NCBI RefSeq assembly: GCF_000177535.2
Contig: NC_015673.1
Span: 496,001-560,000, forward strand
Source of the DNA: Corynebacterium resistens DSM 45100
GTDB taxonomy: Bacteria > Actinomycetota > Actinomycetes > Mycobacteriales > Mycobacteriaceae
DNA: 64,000 nucleotides
Reading direction: 5' to 3'
Position 1 is the stretch's first letter. Every line of letters begins with the position of its first letter. Positions 20,243 through 29,637 of this stretch are shown here, piece by piece. A program made the translations under genes and the position numbers. Below the pieces are notes generated by a model. It was not told the DNA's origin. It searched no databases and saw only the letters and a program-made list of their open reading frames with translations.

Positions 20243-21634
20243 CTATGAAACATGCCGGACGGTGAGAGCCGGTTCGTCCCGGGTGAGCGCAAGGCCTTCC
20301 CAAGGCAATGTGACCAGCTGCTGGGCCAGATGGTTCCGGGATTGCTCCAACGTATTTAGACCTTCCACGGTGTTGCCATCACGCATGAGTGGAATGGTGA
20401 GCTGAACCGCACGCAGATTACCCGTGTCGGGAGCAGAGGAATCAATGGGGTAGCTGATTTCCTCTACTGCAGTGCCGGAAGCGCGGGTCACACGTACAGC
20501 CGCCTTGGCTCCTCCAACGCTGGCTTTGCCACGGGAGCGTTTGGCGACAGGCACACCATCGACTTCCACGAGCTTGTATACCAATCCCGCTGTTGGGGCT
20601 CCTGAGCCTGTGACCACGCTGGTGCCAACACCAAATGCATCTACTGGTTCGCTGCGCAGCGCAGCGATAGAAAACTCATCCATGTCCGAAGAGACCACGA
20701 TCTTGGTGTTTTTTGCGCCCAACTCATCCAATTGTTTACGAACTTGGCGGGTAAGAACACCTAAGTCGCCCGAATCGATACGCACCGCGCCGAGGTCTGG
20801 GCCGGCGACTTTAACCGCGGTCTCAACGCCCTTGGCGATGTCGTAGGTATCCACCAACAAAGTGGTGCCGGCCCCCAAAGCTTCGACCTGTGAGCGGAAG
20901 GCAGCTTCCTCATTGGTAGTGCCATCGGGGTTGGTGTGCAGCAACGTCCACGCGTGGGCAGCAGTGCCGCTCGCGGGCACACCGTAGCGCTGGGATGCTT
21001 CCATGTTGCTGGTCGCAGTGAAACCAGCGAGGTATGCAGCCCGGGCTGCGGAAACGGCGGAATATTCATGGGTGCGCCGTGAACCCATTTCAATGAGCGG
21101 GCGCCCCTCCGCTGCGGTAACCATGCGTGCTGCGGCGGAGGCCACGGCAGAATCTGCATTGAGAATCGATAGGATAACCGTCTCCAGAATTACGCATTCA
21201 GCAAAGGATCCCCGTACCGTCATTAACGGTGATTGCGGGAAATATAGTTCACCTTCGCGGTAACCATCGATCCGCCCGGAAAAACGGTAATTCCGCAAAA
21301 AATCCTTGGTCTCCTTATTCAGGAAGTCCATGCGATCCACTTGGTCATCGGTGAATCTAAAGTTGTTGACAGCCTCAAGAACACGCGCAGTGCCCGCCAA
21401 CACTCCGTAGCGCCGCTCATTGGGGAGGCGGCGCGTGAACACCTCAAAAGCACACTGCCTATGTGCCGTGCCGTCCATGAGGGCTGCTTGGAGCATCGTT
21501 AGTTCATACATGTCCGTGAGCAAAGCCGATGACGGGACACAGTTGCTGCCGGGCAGAATGCCCGAAACTTGTTCATGGGGTGCGTTGGGGTTCGTATCAG
21601 TCACGTGATTGATTCTAGCCACGTGCACAGACAA
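20243..21634 (-). CDS. pncB: Nicotinate phosphoribosyltransferase
   Basis: NAD salvage enzyme of the Preiss-Handler pathway: nicotinate + PRPP + ATP to nicotinate mononucleotide. Up to 463 aa. Family stretches are T-D-M-Y-E-L-T-M near the N-terminus, M-G-S-R-R-T-H, G-T-A-A-H-A-W, V-D-T-Y-D, R-I-D-S-G-D-L and S-S-D-M-D-E-F. The longest frame starts at a TTG (21634). A GTG at 21604 (M-T-D-T-N-P) is equally plausible, and neither has a good Shine-Dalgarno. Divergent from clpS, as Rv1330c is from Rv1331 in M. tuberculosis. Confidence 0.93.
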   Translation of the reverse strand: MSVHVARINHVTDTNPNAPHEQVSGILPGSNCVPSSALLTDMYELTMLQAALMDGTAHRQCAFEVFTRRLPNERRYGVLAGTARVLEAVNNFRFTDDQVDRMDFLNKETKDFLRNYRFSGRIDGYREGELYFPQSPLMTVRGSFAECVILETVILSILNADSAVASAAARMVTAAEGRPLIEMGSRRTHEYSAVSAARAAYLAGFTATSNMEASQRYGVPASGTAAHAWTLLHTNPDGTTNEEAAFRSQVEALGAGTTLLVDTYDIAKGVETAVKVAGPDLGAVRIDSGDLGVLTRQVRKQLDELGAKNTKIVVSSDMDEFSIAALRSEPVDAFGVGTSVVTGSGAPTAGLVYKLVEVDGVPVAKRSRGKASVGGAKAAVRVTRASGTAVEEISYPIDSSAPDTGNLRAVQLTIPLMRDGNTVEGLNTLEQSRNHLAQQLVTLPWEGLALTRDEPALTVRHVS

Positions 21635-21710
21635 GCTCGGTGGAGCCTGCCAACCCCCGTGCTAGCCGACAGCCCTACAGGATCGTGGAGGCGTCGGTAT
21701 CCTAGGAAGC

Positions 21711-22016
21711 ATGACTTCACCCGCAGCACCCTCAGCTACGCCGGTTCAGGAGCGGCTACCCGAAACCGATACGGAGGCCAACCTCCCGTGGATGTGCATT
21801 TGCTGGGATGACCCGGTCAACCTGATGAGCTACGTCACGTATGTATTCCAAACGGTTCTGGGATATTCCCGCAAGCGTGCCACCGAGTTGATGATGCAGG
21901 TCCACAACGAAGGTAAAGCCGTGGTCAGTTCCGGTGAGAGGGACAAAGTTGAAGCCGATGTGAAGAAACTACAGACCGCTGGGTTGTGGGCCACCATGCA
22001 GCGTTCCGATGGCTAG
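21711..22016 (+). CDS. clpS: ATP-dependent Clp protease adaptor ClpS
   Basis: 101-aa adaptor that delivers N-degron substrates to ClpC/ClpAP. It has the family core W-D-D-P-V-N-L-M-S-Y-V (binding pocket Asn/Asp/Met), V-F-Q-T-V-L-G-Y and M-M-Q-V-H-N-E-G-K-A-V-V, preceded by a short disordered N-terminal extension typical of the adaptor. AGGAAG precedes the ATG. It begins a plus-strand run that continues through DUF2017, the P1 peptidase and the rhomboid gene. Confidence 0.96.
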   Translation: MTSPAAPSATPVQERLPETDTEANLPWMCICWDDPVNLMSYVTYVFQTVLGYSRKRATELMMQVHNEGKAVVSSGERDKVEADVKKLQTAGLWATMQRSDG

Positions 22017-22073
22017 GTAGCGGAAGCGTTCTGCGGGCACAACGACGAAGAATTAAGGAGCTGTAGAAGCACT

Positions 22074-22784
22074 ATGCAACCTTGGGCGAAGAAAAAGAGC
22101 GTGCTGCGTGGCACCCGCTATGTCACCGTTCTCGAACCCCTCGAGCGCGAGATGCTTGGCGATTCTGCCGCGACAGTCTCCGACAAGCTGATGGAGCGTG
22201 TTCGCACCGCCCCCAAAGATGAACTCGCTGAATTGACCGGTATGCCCTCCGGTCATGCGGATGCTCCACGGGAGCTCGGGCTGCGACGTATGTTGCCTTC
22301 CTTCTTTAAGGAAGACGCCGAGGTGATGGACGGCGATGCGGCCCTCATGCGGCAGCTCCACGAGACGGACATCATCAAGCACAAGCTCCTGAACTTGCAA
22401 TACGTTGTCACAATGCTGGGGCCAAATGGCTCGGTGAATATCTCGCTGTCCCCAGATGAAGTTCAGCCGTGGCTGGGTGCCTTGACCGATATCCGGCAGT
22501 ACCACACTGCCCAGTTGGAGGAGTTCCGCGCCACGTTGGAGGACAATTCGGATCAGCTCATTGCCGCCAGCAATTACTTGGAATGGTTGGGCTATCACCT
22601 AGATAGTTTGTTGACTGCCGTCATGGGCGAACTAGATGTGCCGCAGGCAGGGCCCGAAGACCACCCAGAAAACACGTCGGGTGGTAACTCCCAACGCGAC
22701 CGTTTTGACGACCACGATCGCCATGATCCAGGTGGTCAAGATCCCGACGGTCTAGGCAATACGGATAGTAGCGCGAATGATTGA
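22074..22784 (+). CDS. DUF2017 family protein
   Basis: 236 aa, helical and soluble. It starts M-Q-P-W-A-K-K-K and includes L-E-P-L-E-R-E-M-L and Y-L-E-W-L-G-Y-H-L-D, features I associate with DUF2017, a family of unknown function found just downstream of clpS in actinobacteria (Rv1332 in M. tuberculosis). The last ~45 residues are a low-complexity Asp/His/Gly/Asn tail. The stop overlaps the next gene's start by 8 bp, so the two are translationally coupled. The context suggests a role near ClpS-dependent proteolysis, but this is unproven. Confidence 0.87.
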   Translation: MQPWAKKKSVLRGTRYVTVLEPLEREMLGDSAATVSDKLMERVRTAPKDELAELTGMPSGHADAPRELGLRRMLPSFFKEDAEVMDGDAALMRQLHETDIIKHKLLNLQYVVTMLGPNGSVNISLSPDEVQPWLGALTDIRQYHTAQLEEFRATLEDNSDQLIAASNYLEWLGYHLDSLLTAVMGELDVPQAGPEDHPENTSGGNSQRDRFDDHDRHDPGGQDPDGLGNTDSSAND

Positions 22785-23844
22785 TCTTTTTGGGTGCCTC
22801 CCCGGCGCTACCAACGGGGTGGGGGATGTTGCTGGTTTATCGGTTGGTCATGCTATTTGTGCTGATGGAGAAGGGGATTCAGGGGTTAGCGTGATCGTCG
22901 CGCCCAAGGGTGCCACCGCAAGCGTGGACGTGCGCGGTGGTGGTCCAGGTACGCGCGAGACCGATCTGCTTGCCCCGCACAACACCGTCCAGCAAGTCCA
23001 TGCGATCACCCTCTCCGGCGGCTCTGCATTTGGGCTTGACGCCGCCACGGGGGTCATGGCGGAGCTGGAATCCCGGGGAATCGGTTTCCCCGTCCTCGGG
23101 GCCGAACAGCCGGCAAAGGTCGTGCCCATCGTTCCTGCTGCCGTAATTTTCGACCTGCTTTTGGGGCGATGGGATTCGCGTCCAGATGCAGCAACGGGGC
23201 GAATGGCCGTTAAGAATGCATTGGACGAGCACTCCGTTGCGGTGGGTAATATTGGAGCTGGCTTGGGAGCCAGTGCAGGGGCGTTAAAGGGAGGGTTTGG
23301 GCAGGCGAGTGCCGTTTTTCCAGACGATGGCCCGCTGGCGGGCACGACAGTAGCTGCAGCAGTGGTTGTCAACCCGCAAGGGGCCGTGTTCAATCCGGTG
23401 GACGGAAAGCTGTGGGGAATCGCGGCGGAGCTCGGTGGAGAATTTGCCCCGTACGGAGTGCGCCCCGATACACCGGTAGCTGAAGCTGCGATCGAAAGAT
23501 TGCGCAGCATGAACCTGCTGGGAACAAAGATGCTCAATACCACCATTGGAGCTGTTGCCACGGACGCAGATTTTTCCAAGGCCCAAGTCAAGCGCATGGC
23601 ACTGTCCGCTCACGACGGTCTGGCGCGAGCTATCCGGCCAGCACATATGCCCATGGACGGCGATACCCTGTTCGGCCTAGCTACTGGAACAAAACCACTG
23701 CCCGCCGGCATTGAACCTGCGGTGGCGATGACCATGGTCAGCGCTGCTGCGGCGAATTGTGTGGAACGCGCCATTGTGCACGCAGTTTTAGCCGCCACTA
23801 CCGCTTTTGATGTACCCAGTTGGAAAGAAGTAACCGAACTATGA
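22777..23844 (+). CDS. P1-family (DmpA-like) N-terminal nucleophile aminopeptidase/amidase
   Basis: 355 aa. Self-processing P1/S58 peptidase family, whose members cleave into alpha and beta chains to expose a nucleophile. Signatures: G-D-V-A-G-L-S-V-G-H at the N-terminus, V-D-V-R-G-G-G-P-G-T-R-E-T-D, S-G-G-S-A-F-G-L-D-A, G-N-I-G-A-G-L-G-A-S, and L-N-T-T-I-G-A-V-A-T-D-A (about residue 253), where the nucleophilic Ser/Thr is expected. The physiological substrate is unknown. Overlaps DUF2017 upstream (8 bp) and the rhomboid gene downstream (4 bp, ATGA). Equivalent of Rv1333. Confidence 0.9.
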   Translation: MIDLFGCLPGATNGVGDVAGLSVGHAICADGEGDSGVSVIVAPKGATASVDVRGGGPGTRETDLLAPHNTVQQVHAITLSGGSAFGLDAATGVMAELESRGIGFPVLGAEQPAKVVPIVPAAVIFDLLLGRWDSRPDAATGRMAVKNALDEHSVAVGNIGAGLGASAGALKGGFGQASAVFPDDGPLAGTTVAAAVVVNPQGAVFNPVDGKLWGIAAELGGEFAPYGVRPDTPVAEAAIERLRSMNLLGTKMLNTTIGAVATDADFSKAQVKRMALSAHDGLARAIRPAHMPMDGDTLFGLATGTKPLPAGIEPAVAMTMVSAAAANCVERAIVHAVLAATTAFDVPSWKEVTEL

Positions 23845-24425
23845 AAACCGCTCGCTTAAAGGAAGCGATCGCATCGACGGCAGCATTCCTCATCGCAATT
23901 TGGGTAGTGCATTTCTTTAATTTCCTTTCCGGAATGCGATTGAGCAGCTTTGGCATTCATCCACTGCATCTCGATGGGCTAATAGGGATCGCAGCCGCCC
24001 CCTTCTTGCATTCAGACTTTGGGCACCTCATGGCGAACTCTTCAATCGCGCTGATTGTGGTCTTCCTCATTGCCCTTTCAGGGCAACGTGTGTTGTGGCA
24101 AAGTTCCATCGTCATCGCCATAGTGTCAGGCATCGGTACGTGGTTATTGGGCGGGCCGAACACGATCCATATCGGCGCTTCAGGGTTAGTTTTCGGCTGG
24201 CTGATGTTCCTCATCGTCAGGGGATTCTTCACGCGCCAGCTACTGCAGATTCTCGTTGGAATAGGTGTGCTTCTGACTTACGGATCTGTGCTGTGGGGAG
24301 TTTTGCCCACCACCCCAGGAATTAGCTGGCAAGCGCACCTTTTCGGGGCAGTTGGAGGCCTGCTTGCTGCATCGATGATGGGCAAGGGCAAGGCTCCAAC
24401 TGGGCCCAGCGTGGCGTCGGTATAA
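23841..24425 (+). CDS. Rhomboid-family intramembrane serine protease
   Basis: 194 aa, about six TM helices. The ATG at 23841 overlaps the upstream stop (ATGA), with GGAAAGAAG as RBS. Catalytic Ser in H-I-G-A-S-G-L-V-F-G (about residue 114) and His in W-Q-A-H-L-F-G-A-V-G-G (about 164). The L1 loop H-S-D-F-G-H-L-M-A-N-S matches the rhomboid pattern. In M. tuberculosis the equivalent gene (Rv1337) is separated from the P1 peptidase by mec-cysO-cysM; here it follows directly. Substrates unknown. Confidence 0.9.
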   Translation: MKTARLKEAIASTAAFLIAIWVVHFFNFLSGMRLSSFGIHPLHLDGLIGIAAAPFLHSDFGHLMANSSIALIVVFLIALSGQRVLWQSSIVIAIVSGIGTWLLGGPNTIHIGASGLVFGWLMFLIVRGFFTRQLLQILVGIGVLLTYGSVLWGVLPTTPGISWQAHLFGAVGGLLAASMMGKGKAPTGPSVASV

Positions 24426-24531
24426 AGGAGCCGTGGTACAACAAACGTCCAAGCTCGGTAAAGAAACCACCACGGCGTACCGGTGACCCAGTAAACCTGT
24501 GGCGAACCCAAAGATGAGGAAAGAAGAGACA

Positions 24532-25344
24532 GTGTCCAACAACGCACCCATCGGCATTTTCGACAGTGGCGTGGGGGGACTCACAGTGGCACGAGCGGTG
24601 GTGGATCTGCTTCCGCGAGAGAACATCGTCTATATCGGGGATACCGCGAACTCGCCATATGGCGATAAACCTCTGGCACAGGTGCGGCAACTATCCATTG
24701 CGATCGCCGATGAGCTAGTAGAGCGCGGGTGCAAAATGATCGTGGTGGCGTGCAACTCAGCCAGCTCAGCATTCATCCGCGATGCACGCGAGCGCTACCC
24801 AGTGCCAGTGATCGAGGTGATTCTGCCGGCAGTGCGACGAGCGGTGGCTGCGACGCGGAACGGCAAAGTGGGGGTAATTGGGACACATGCCACGGTAACA
24901 AGTGGTAGCTATCAGGATCTGTTTGCCGCGAGTCCCAACGTGGAGGTGACGGCACAGGCTTGCCCACAGTTCGTGCCTTTCGTGGAACGCGGCATCACCA
25001 CCGGACGGCAGATCGTGGGTTTGGCAGAGAACTATCTGGAACCTCTAAAGGATGCCGGAGTGGATACTGTCGTGCTGGGATGCACACACTATCCGCTGTT
25101 GGCCGGAGTTGTGCAGCTAGTGATGGGCGACGATGTAACGCTGGTGAACTCCGCCGATGAAACCGCGAAGATGACCTACCGCGCCCTCAGTGAGGCTGAC
25201 ATGCTTGCCGATGAAGATCCAGATCGCGAGGTCAAATTGGTTTTTGAATCCACGGGTGATCCACAGCGTTTCGCTCATCTTGCCCAACGTTTCCTAGGGC
25301 CAGCCATCACGGATGTATCCCATATTCCGGAGATGCTGCGTTAG
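24532..25344 (+). CDS. murI: Glutamate racemase
   Basis: Converts L-Glu to D-Glu for peptidoglycan. 270 aa from the GTG at 24532, chosen for its position after GAGGAAAGAAG; an upstream GTG at 24499 would add 11 residues. Motifs: [24 protein letters not shown], the first catalytic Cys in V-A-C-N-S-A-S-S and the second in G-C-T-H-Y-P-L-L. Follows the rhomboid gene as in Rv1337-Rv1338. Confidence 0.96.
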   Translation: MSNNAPIGIFDSGVGGLTVARAVVDLLPRENIVYIGDTANSPYGDKPLAQVRQLSIAIADELVERGCKMIVVACNSASSAFIRDARERYPVPVIEVILPAVRRAVAATRNGKVGVIGTHATVTSGSYQDLFAASPNVEVTAQACPQFVPFVERGITTGRQIVGLAENYLEPLKDAGVDTVVLGCTHYPLLAGVVQLVMGDDVTLVNSADETAKMTYRALSEADMLADEDPDREVKLVFESTGDPQRFAHLAQRFLGPAITDVSHIPEMLR

Positions 25345-25499
25345 TGTTGCTAGCAGCACTTTTGTAGCGGGGGGTGAGTTGCGCTGCCGCGTTACAGTGG
25401 AGTGACGAATCCATCCATGGGTGGGTGAATGTGAGATTGTCCCGACTTAACCGTGGTTAATACCAAATTTCGCTGATGTTCATGTAAGAATCTGCAGTT

Positions 25500-26303
25500 A
25501 TGGAACTGGTAGTGCTCGGCTGCTCTGGCAGCGTTGCTGGCCCCGACAGGCCCGCCTCTGGTTACGTGGTGCGCAGCGACGGCACGGAGGACCTCTTGAT
25601 GGATATTGGTCCGGGAGTGCTGGCGGCCATGCAAGCGACAGAGGATATCGACCCCGCGCAGTGCCACGTGGCTTTTAGCCACATGCACGCTGATCATTGT
25701 TTGGATTTCCCTTCGTTGCTAGTGTGGCGGCGATTCCATCCGCATGCCCCTTCGCAACGAGTCCACGATTTCATCGGTCCGCGAATGGCCTTCGAGCATC
25801 TTTCCCGAGCAGCCGGTGACTATCCAGATCAACCCGATGACTTTTCGGATACTTTCGCCGTTTCGCACTACCAAGTTGGAAACTCTCATTTTGACGCCAC
25901 AAGCTGGCCCTCCAAGAACATCGGCGGGCTAAAGATTTATGCGGCTGAAGCGGTGCATACTACAGAAAGCTACTTGCTGCGTGTACACGACGGGCGGGGA
26001 GCGAGCTTGGTGTACACGGGGGATACCGCATACACGGAGAACTTAGTGAATCTCGCTACTGGTGCAGACGTGTTGCTGTGTGAAGCAACATGGTGTGACC
26101 GCGAGTTTGGCATGCCGCAGGGGATGCACATGTGTGGGCAGGATGCCGGAAAAGTTGCCGAACAAGCAGGGGTCGGCAAGCTGATTTTGACCCACATCCC
26201 GCCCTGGGGTGATAGCGATTCTGCGGTCGCCGCGGCGAAACGGCACTTCACCGGGCCCGTCGAGGTGGCATACCCGGGCATGCGCGTGCAGTGGGGAAGC
26301 TAA
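25500..26303 (+). CDS. Metallo-beta-lactamase-fold hydrolase (Rv1339-like)
   Basis: 267 aa, cytoplasmic. Zinc motif H-M-H-A-D-H-C-L-D (H-x-H-x-D-H) near residue 61. Further ligands are plausible in A-V-H-T-T-E, Y-T-G-D-T-A-Y and L-T-H-I-P-P-W. It starts M-E-L-V-V-L-G-C-S-G-S, typical of RNase Z/phosphodiesterase-like members. Its location between murI and rph equals M. tuberculosis Rv1339, which has been reported to be an atypical cyclic-AMP phosphodiesterase. That activity is a family-based suggestion here, and another phosphodiester substrate is possible. The ATG has no strong RBS, so translation may be leaderless. Confidence 0.87.
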   Translation: MELVVLGCSGSVAGPDRPASGYVVRSDGTEDLLMDIGPGVLAAMQATEDIDPAQCHVAFSHMHADHCLDFPSLLVWRRFHPHAPSQRVHDFIGPRMAFEHLSRAAGDYPDQPDDFSDTFAVSHYQVGNSHFDATSWPSKNIGGLKIYAAEAVHTTESYLLRVHDGRGASLVYTGDTAYTENLVNLATGADVLLCEATWCDREFGMPQGMHMCGQDAGKVAEQAGVGKLILTHIPPWGDSDSAVAAAKRHFTGPVEVAYPGMRVQWGS

Positions 26304-26342
26304 CGGGAGTCAGTGTCGCAGCCGGTACGTATGCTGGCAAGC

Positions 26343-27125
26343 ATGACTGAACATGTAGAAGGAAACTCTGAATTGGCTACTTCGGCGCCGGCTGGATTTA
26401 AGCGCGCGGATGGTCGTGCTGTCGACGAGATGCGCCCAGTACGCATCACTCGTGGATTCACCACTAACCCGGCAGGCAGTGTGTTGGTGGAGTTCGGCAA
26501 TACACGCGTGATGTGCACCGCCAGTGTGGAAATAGGTGTGCCACGCTTCAAGAAAGATTCCGGCGAAGGTTGGTTGACTGCGGAATATGCCATGTTGCCT
26601 TCGTCCACGCACGAGCGCATGCCACGCGAATCCATGAAGGGCAAGGTCAAAGGGCGGACACACGAAATTTCTCGGTTGGTAGGGCGCGCGTTGCGTGCGG
26701 CTGTGGATCTCACACAACTGGGTGAAAATACCATCGCCATCGACTGCGATGTGCTGCAGGCTGATGGTGGCACACGCACGGCAGCGATTACCGGCGCATA
26801 TGTGGCCTTGGCTGATGCGCTGAAGGTGTTGAAAGAACAGGGAGTAGTGCCCGGGGAACCATTGCTGCCACCCGTTGCTGCCGTCAGTGTGGGCATCATC
26901 GATGGTGTGGCGTGTTTGGATCTGCCTTATGAGGAGGATTCGCGTGCGGACGTTGATATGAACGTCGTCATGACGGAGCAGGGGCGCTTTGTGGAAATTC
27001 AGGGCACCGGAGAGCACGCAGAGTTTGATCGGGCGGAGCTTAATGCCATGTTGAATTTGGCCGAAGGTGGGCTGCGTGAGCTGATCTCAGCGCAGAAGGA
27101 AGCCTTGGCCCAAGGGGAGGCGTAA
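26343..27125 (+). CDS. rph: Ribonuclease PH
   Basis: Phosphorolytic 3'-5' exoribonuclease that trims tRNA 3' ends; hexameric. 260 aa from the ATG at 26343 (M-T-E-H-V-E); a GTG at 26313 is possible. The core starts at K-R-A-D-G-R and has the family stretches [40 protein letters not shown] and D-L-P-Y-E-E-D-S. Coupled to rdgB, which begins 3 bp after the stop. Confidence 0.96.
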   Translation: MTEHVEGNSELATSAPAGFKRADGRAVDEMRPVRITRGFTTNPAGSVLVEFGNTRVMCTASVEIGVPRFKKDSGEGWLTAEYAMLPSSTHERMPRESMKGKVKGRTHEISRLVGRALRAAVDLTQLGENTIAIDCDVLQADGGTRTAAITGAYVALADALKVLKEQGVVPGEPLLPPVAAVSVGIIDGVACLDLPYEEDSRADVDMNVVMTEQGRFVEIQGTGEHAEFDRAELNAMLNLAEGGLRELISAQKEALAQGEA

Positions 27126-27128
27126 AAC

Positions 27129-27779
27129 ATGCAGGTGTTGGTGGCGTCGAGAAACAAAAAGAAGCTAGCGGAGCTCAACCGTTTGCTGGAAGCGGCAAAC
27201 GTAACAGGTATCGAGCTGCTGAGTTTGGCGGACGTGCCGGAGTATCCGGAAACACCGGAGACAGGTGCGACGTTCATCGATAATGCGAATATCAAGACAG
27301 TCGATGGGGTGAAACACACAGGACTGCCAACGATTGCGGATGATTCCGGGCTAGCAGTCGACGAACTCAACGGCATGCCCGGAGTGCTGAGTGCACGATG
27401 GAGTGGAAAGCATGGCGATGACCAGGCAAACAACGAACTGCTGTTGGCTCAGCTTTCCGATACCCCCGATGAGCGACGTGGAGCCCACTTCGTTTCCGCG
27501 TGTGTGCTGCAGTTGCCGGCGGAACTAGCTGAGAAGCTCGGGATGCGCCAGCACTACGAGGTAGAAGGGTACTGGTTGGGTCGGGTTTTGCGCCAGGAAC
27601 AAGGGGAAAATGGCTTTGGCTATGATCCACTTTTCAGCCCCGTGGAAGAACCCGGGAAATCCGCAGCGCAATTGAGCCCTGAACGCAAAGATGAGCTCTC
27701 ACATCGCGGTAAGGCATTGGCGCAGTTGGTGCGTGTGCTCGCTGAGCTCGCCGAAAAGAGCGTTACTTCTGCAGTATGA
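27129..27779 (+). CDS. rdgB: Non-canonical purine NTP pyrophosphatase (RdgB/HAM1)
   Basis: Hydrolyses dITP/XTP to the monophosphate to cleanse the nucleotide pool. 216 aa: N-terminal V-A-S-R-N-K-K-K-L-A-E-L, T-G-A-T-F-I-D-N-A, A-D-D-S-G-L-A-V-D with the Asp general base, P-G-V-L-S-A-R-W-S-G, and G-F-G-Y-D-P-L-F. The spacing around the central region is slightly longer than the E. coli enzyme. Three-base gap to rph, as in Rv1340-Rv1341. Confidence 0.95.
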   Translation: MQVLVASRNKKKLAELNRLLEAANVTGIELLSLADVPEYPETPETGATFIDNANIKTVDGVKHTGLPTIADDSGLAVDELNGMPGVLSARWSGKHGDDQANNELLLAQLSDTPDERRGAHFVSACVLQLPAELAEKLGMRQHYEVEGYWLGRVLRQEQGENGFGYDPLFSPVEEPGKSAAQLSPERKDELSHRGKALAQLVRVLAELAEKSVTSAV

Positions 27780-27863
27780 TTGGGCGATAGAAACCGCGAT
27801 CGCGAACAAATAAATCAAGATTTAGCAGCAGTTACTGCTGCGAGAAAGGATGCGTAAGTTCCC

Positions 27864-29225
27864 GTGACTGTGTCGGGTAGTCCAGCAGGAATCGTTGATA
27901 ACGCCCCCGCCGACTTGGATTGGATGGAGGATGTTTACAAATGGTTCCATGCTCACCCCGAGCTGTCTGGCGCGGAAGAACAAACCGCCAAGCGCATCCG
28001 CAAGGAGTTGGAACGGTTCGCGGACTGGGAAATCACGCCGAACCTCGGCGGGCACGGTATTACCGCTGTTCTTCGGAATGGAGAAGGCCCCACGGTGCTG
28101 ATGCGCGCAGACTTCGACGGGCTACCTGTGGCTGAAGCCACGGACGTGGACTATGCTTCCAAACACTCGCAGCTCAATGCTCACGGTGAACGTGTTCCGA
28201 CGATGCACGCATGTGGACACGACCATCACACCACCAGTCTGCTGGGGGCGATGACTGTATTGGATTCTGTGCGTGACAAATGGAGCGGCACTGTTATCGC
28301 GTTGTTCCAACCTGCTGAGGAGGCTTCAATTGGTGCCCACGGGATGGTGGCCGACGGCTTGACCAAGGCCGTGCCACATCCCGATGTGTGCTTGGCGCAG
28401 CATGTCGTAGCTGGGCCCGCCGGCACGGTCTACACTGCACCGGGCCCCGTGATGACTTCTTCGACAACGATCGAAATTACTCTGTTCGGTCGCGGAGCCC
28501 ACGCATCCATGCCACATCGTTCGGTGGATCCAGTTGTGTTGGCAGCTTCTACCGTGATGAAGTTGCAAACTGTCGTCTCCCGCGAGGTGCCACCCAACAA
28601 GTTTGCAGTGATCACTGTGGCGTCGGTGGAAGCGGGCAAGGCAAATAACGTGATCCCCGATTCAGCGCGCATCGCCTTGAGCTGCCGTTTTTATGACGAG
28701 GATTTGCGTAAGAAGTGCGTGGAAGCTATCAAACGGATTGTGCGTGCAGAGGCCATGGCAGCTGGAGCGGACCGTGATCCCGAGTTTAAGTTCGTGGGGT
28801 TGCTGGGGGCGACGGACAACACGGATGAGGTCTACGATGTCATCCGTCCGGCCTTTGATGAGGCATTCGGTGAATACTCCGTGGAGATGGAACCGTGGAC
28901 GGCATCTGAAGATTTTCCGGTGATTCCGAAGGCCTTCGGATCGCCATACATGCTGTGGACAGTGGGCATCACTCCGCGTGCGCAGTGGGAGAGGGCCGAG
29001 ACTTCGGGTCGGTTGGATATCGACATTCCTACTAACCACAACCCTGGATTCCTTCCGGACCTTAGTACTTTGCAGACATCTACGCGTGCCGCAGCAGTGG
29101 GAATCTTGTCCTGTTTGGCCCACGATTGGCCGGAGCGTGACACAGAGAAGCCAACGATGGGCGCGGTTCCACCGACGGATGCAGAAATTGATGCCGTCTC
29201 AGTGGAGACAGCCCAAGTGGATTAG
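27864..29225 (+). CDS. M20-family amidohydrolase / N-acyl-amino-acid hydrolase
   Basis: 453 aa, start GTG at 27864 with GAAAGGA upstream. Metal ligands are visible in H-A-C-G-H-D-H-H (about residues 113-120) and in P-A-E-E-A, with R-G-A-H-A-S-M-P-H in the lid domain and a late His in T-N-H-N-P-G-F. It is close in layout to the IAA-amino-acid hydrolase/AbgB group and to corynebacterial N-acyl-glutamine aminoacylase (AgaA), which releases odorous acids on skin. The substrate cannot be decided. It is inserted between rdgB and the DUF3817 gene, where M. tuberculosis has nothing. The preceding 84 bp contain the small palindrome GCAGCAGTTACTGCTGC. Confidence 0.88.
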   Translation: MTVSGSPAGIVDNAPADLDWMEDVYKWFHAHPELSGAEEQTAKRIRKELERFADWEITPNLGGHGITAVLRNGEGPTVLMRADFDGLPVAEATDVDYASKHSQLNAHGERVPTMHACGHDHHTTSLLGAMTVLDSVRDKWSGTVIALFQPAEEASIGAHGMVADGLTKAVPHPDVCLAQHVVAGPAGTVYTAPGPVMTSSTTIEITLFGRGAHASMPHRSVDPVVLAASTVMKLQTVVSREVPPNKFAVITVASVEAGKANNVIPDSARIALSCRFYDEDLRKKCVEAIKRIVRAEAMAAGADRDPEFKFVGLLGATDNTDEVYDVIRPAFDEAFGEYSVEMEPWTASEDFPVIPKAFGSPYMLWTVGITPRAQWERAETSGRLDIDIPTNHNPGFLPDLSTLQTSTRAAAVGILSCLAHDWPERDTEKPTMGAVPPTDAEIDAVSVETAQVD

Positions 29226-29277
29226 CTCCTGCTGCCGGGGAATCTTGGGCGGGGACGGGGTCCGCTCGCTGGAACCC

Positions 29278-29631
29278 CTAAATCTGGAACTGCGCCTTAA
29301 CCTCTTTACGGCGCTTGCTTTCCACATAGAAGCTCAGGAACGGCACCACACCTGCCAGAATCGTGGAGATCCACTTCGATGGCTCCCAGCGTGCCTTCGT
29401 GCCGAGATCCAGGCAAGTGATCATGTACACCATGAACACGAAGCCGTGGGCTGGGCCAATGAAGCTTAGCCACTGGGGAAATTCCTCCTGCCCAATGATG
29501 AGGTACTTAAAGATCATTTCCACCAGCAGAATCAGTAGCCAAATACCAGTGAAAAACGCTGCGAACGAGTAGAATTTGAGCGACTTCGCTACCCGTTGTT
29601 GGCGCTCGGGGGTTACTGGGGTGTTCGTCAT
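29278..29631 (-). CDS. DUF3817 family membrane protein
   Basis: 117 aa with three hydrophobic segments: F-A-A-F-F-T-G-I-W-L-L-I-L-L-V-E, F-I-G-P-A-H-G-F-V-F-M-V-Y-M, and I-S-T-I-L-A-G-V-V-P-F-L-S-F-Y-V-E. The P-A-H-G and P-F-L-S-F-Y-V-E stretches are what I associate with DUF3817 (Rv1342c in M. tuberculosis). Function unknown. It lies 6 bp downstream of the next membrane-protein gene, so the two form an operon. A GGGGTTCC/GGACCCC hairpin (about 29256-29279) separates it from the convergent amidohydrolase gene. Confidence 0.82.
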   Translation of the reverse strand: MTNTPVTPERQQRVAKSLKFYSFAAFFTGIWLLILLVEMIFKYLIIGQEEFPQWLSFIGPAHGFVFMVYMITCLDLGTKARWEPSKWISTILAGVVPFLSFYVESKRRKEVKAQFQI

Positions 29632-29637
29632 CTTCAG

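Noticed and set aside
24426..24531. Riboswitch or attenuator before murI
   Set aside because: No recognisable aptamer or terminator/antiterminator pair.
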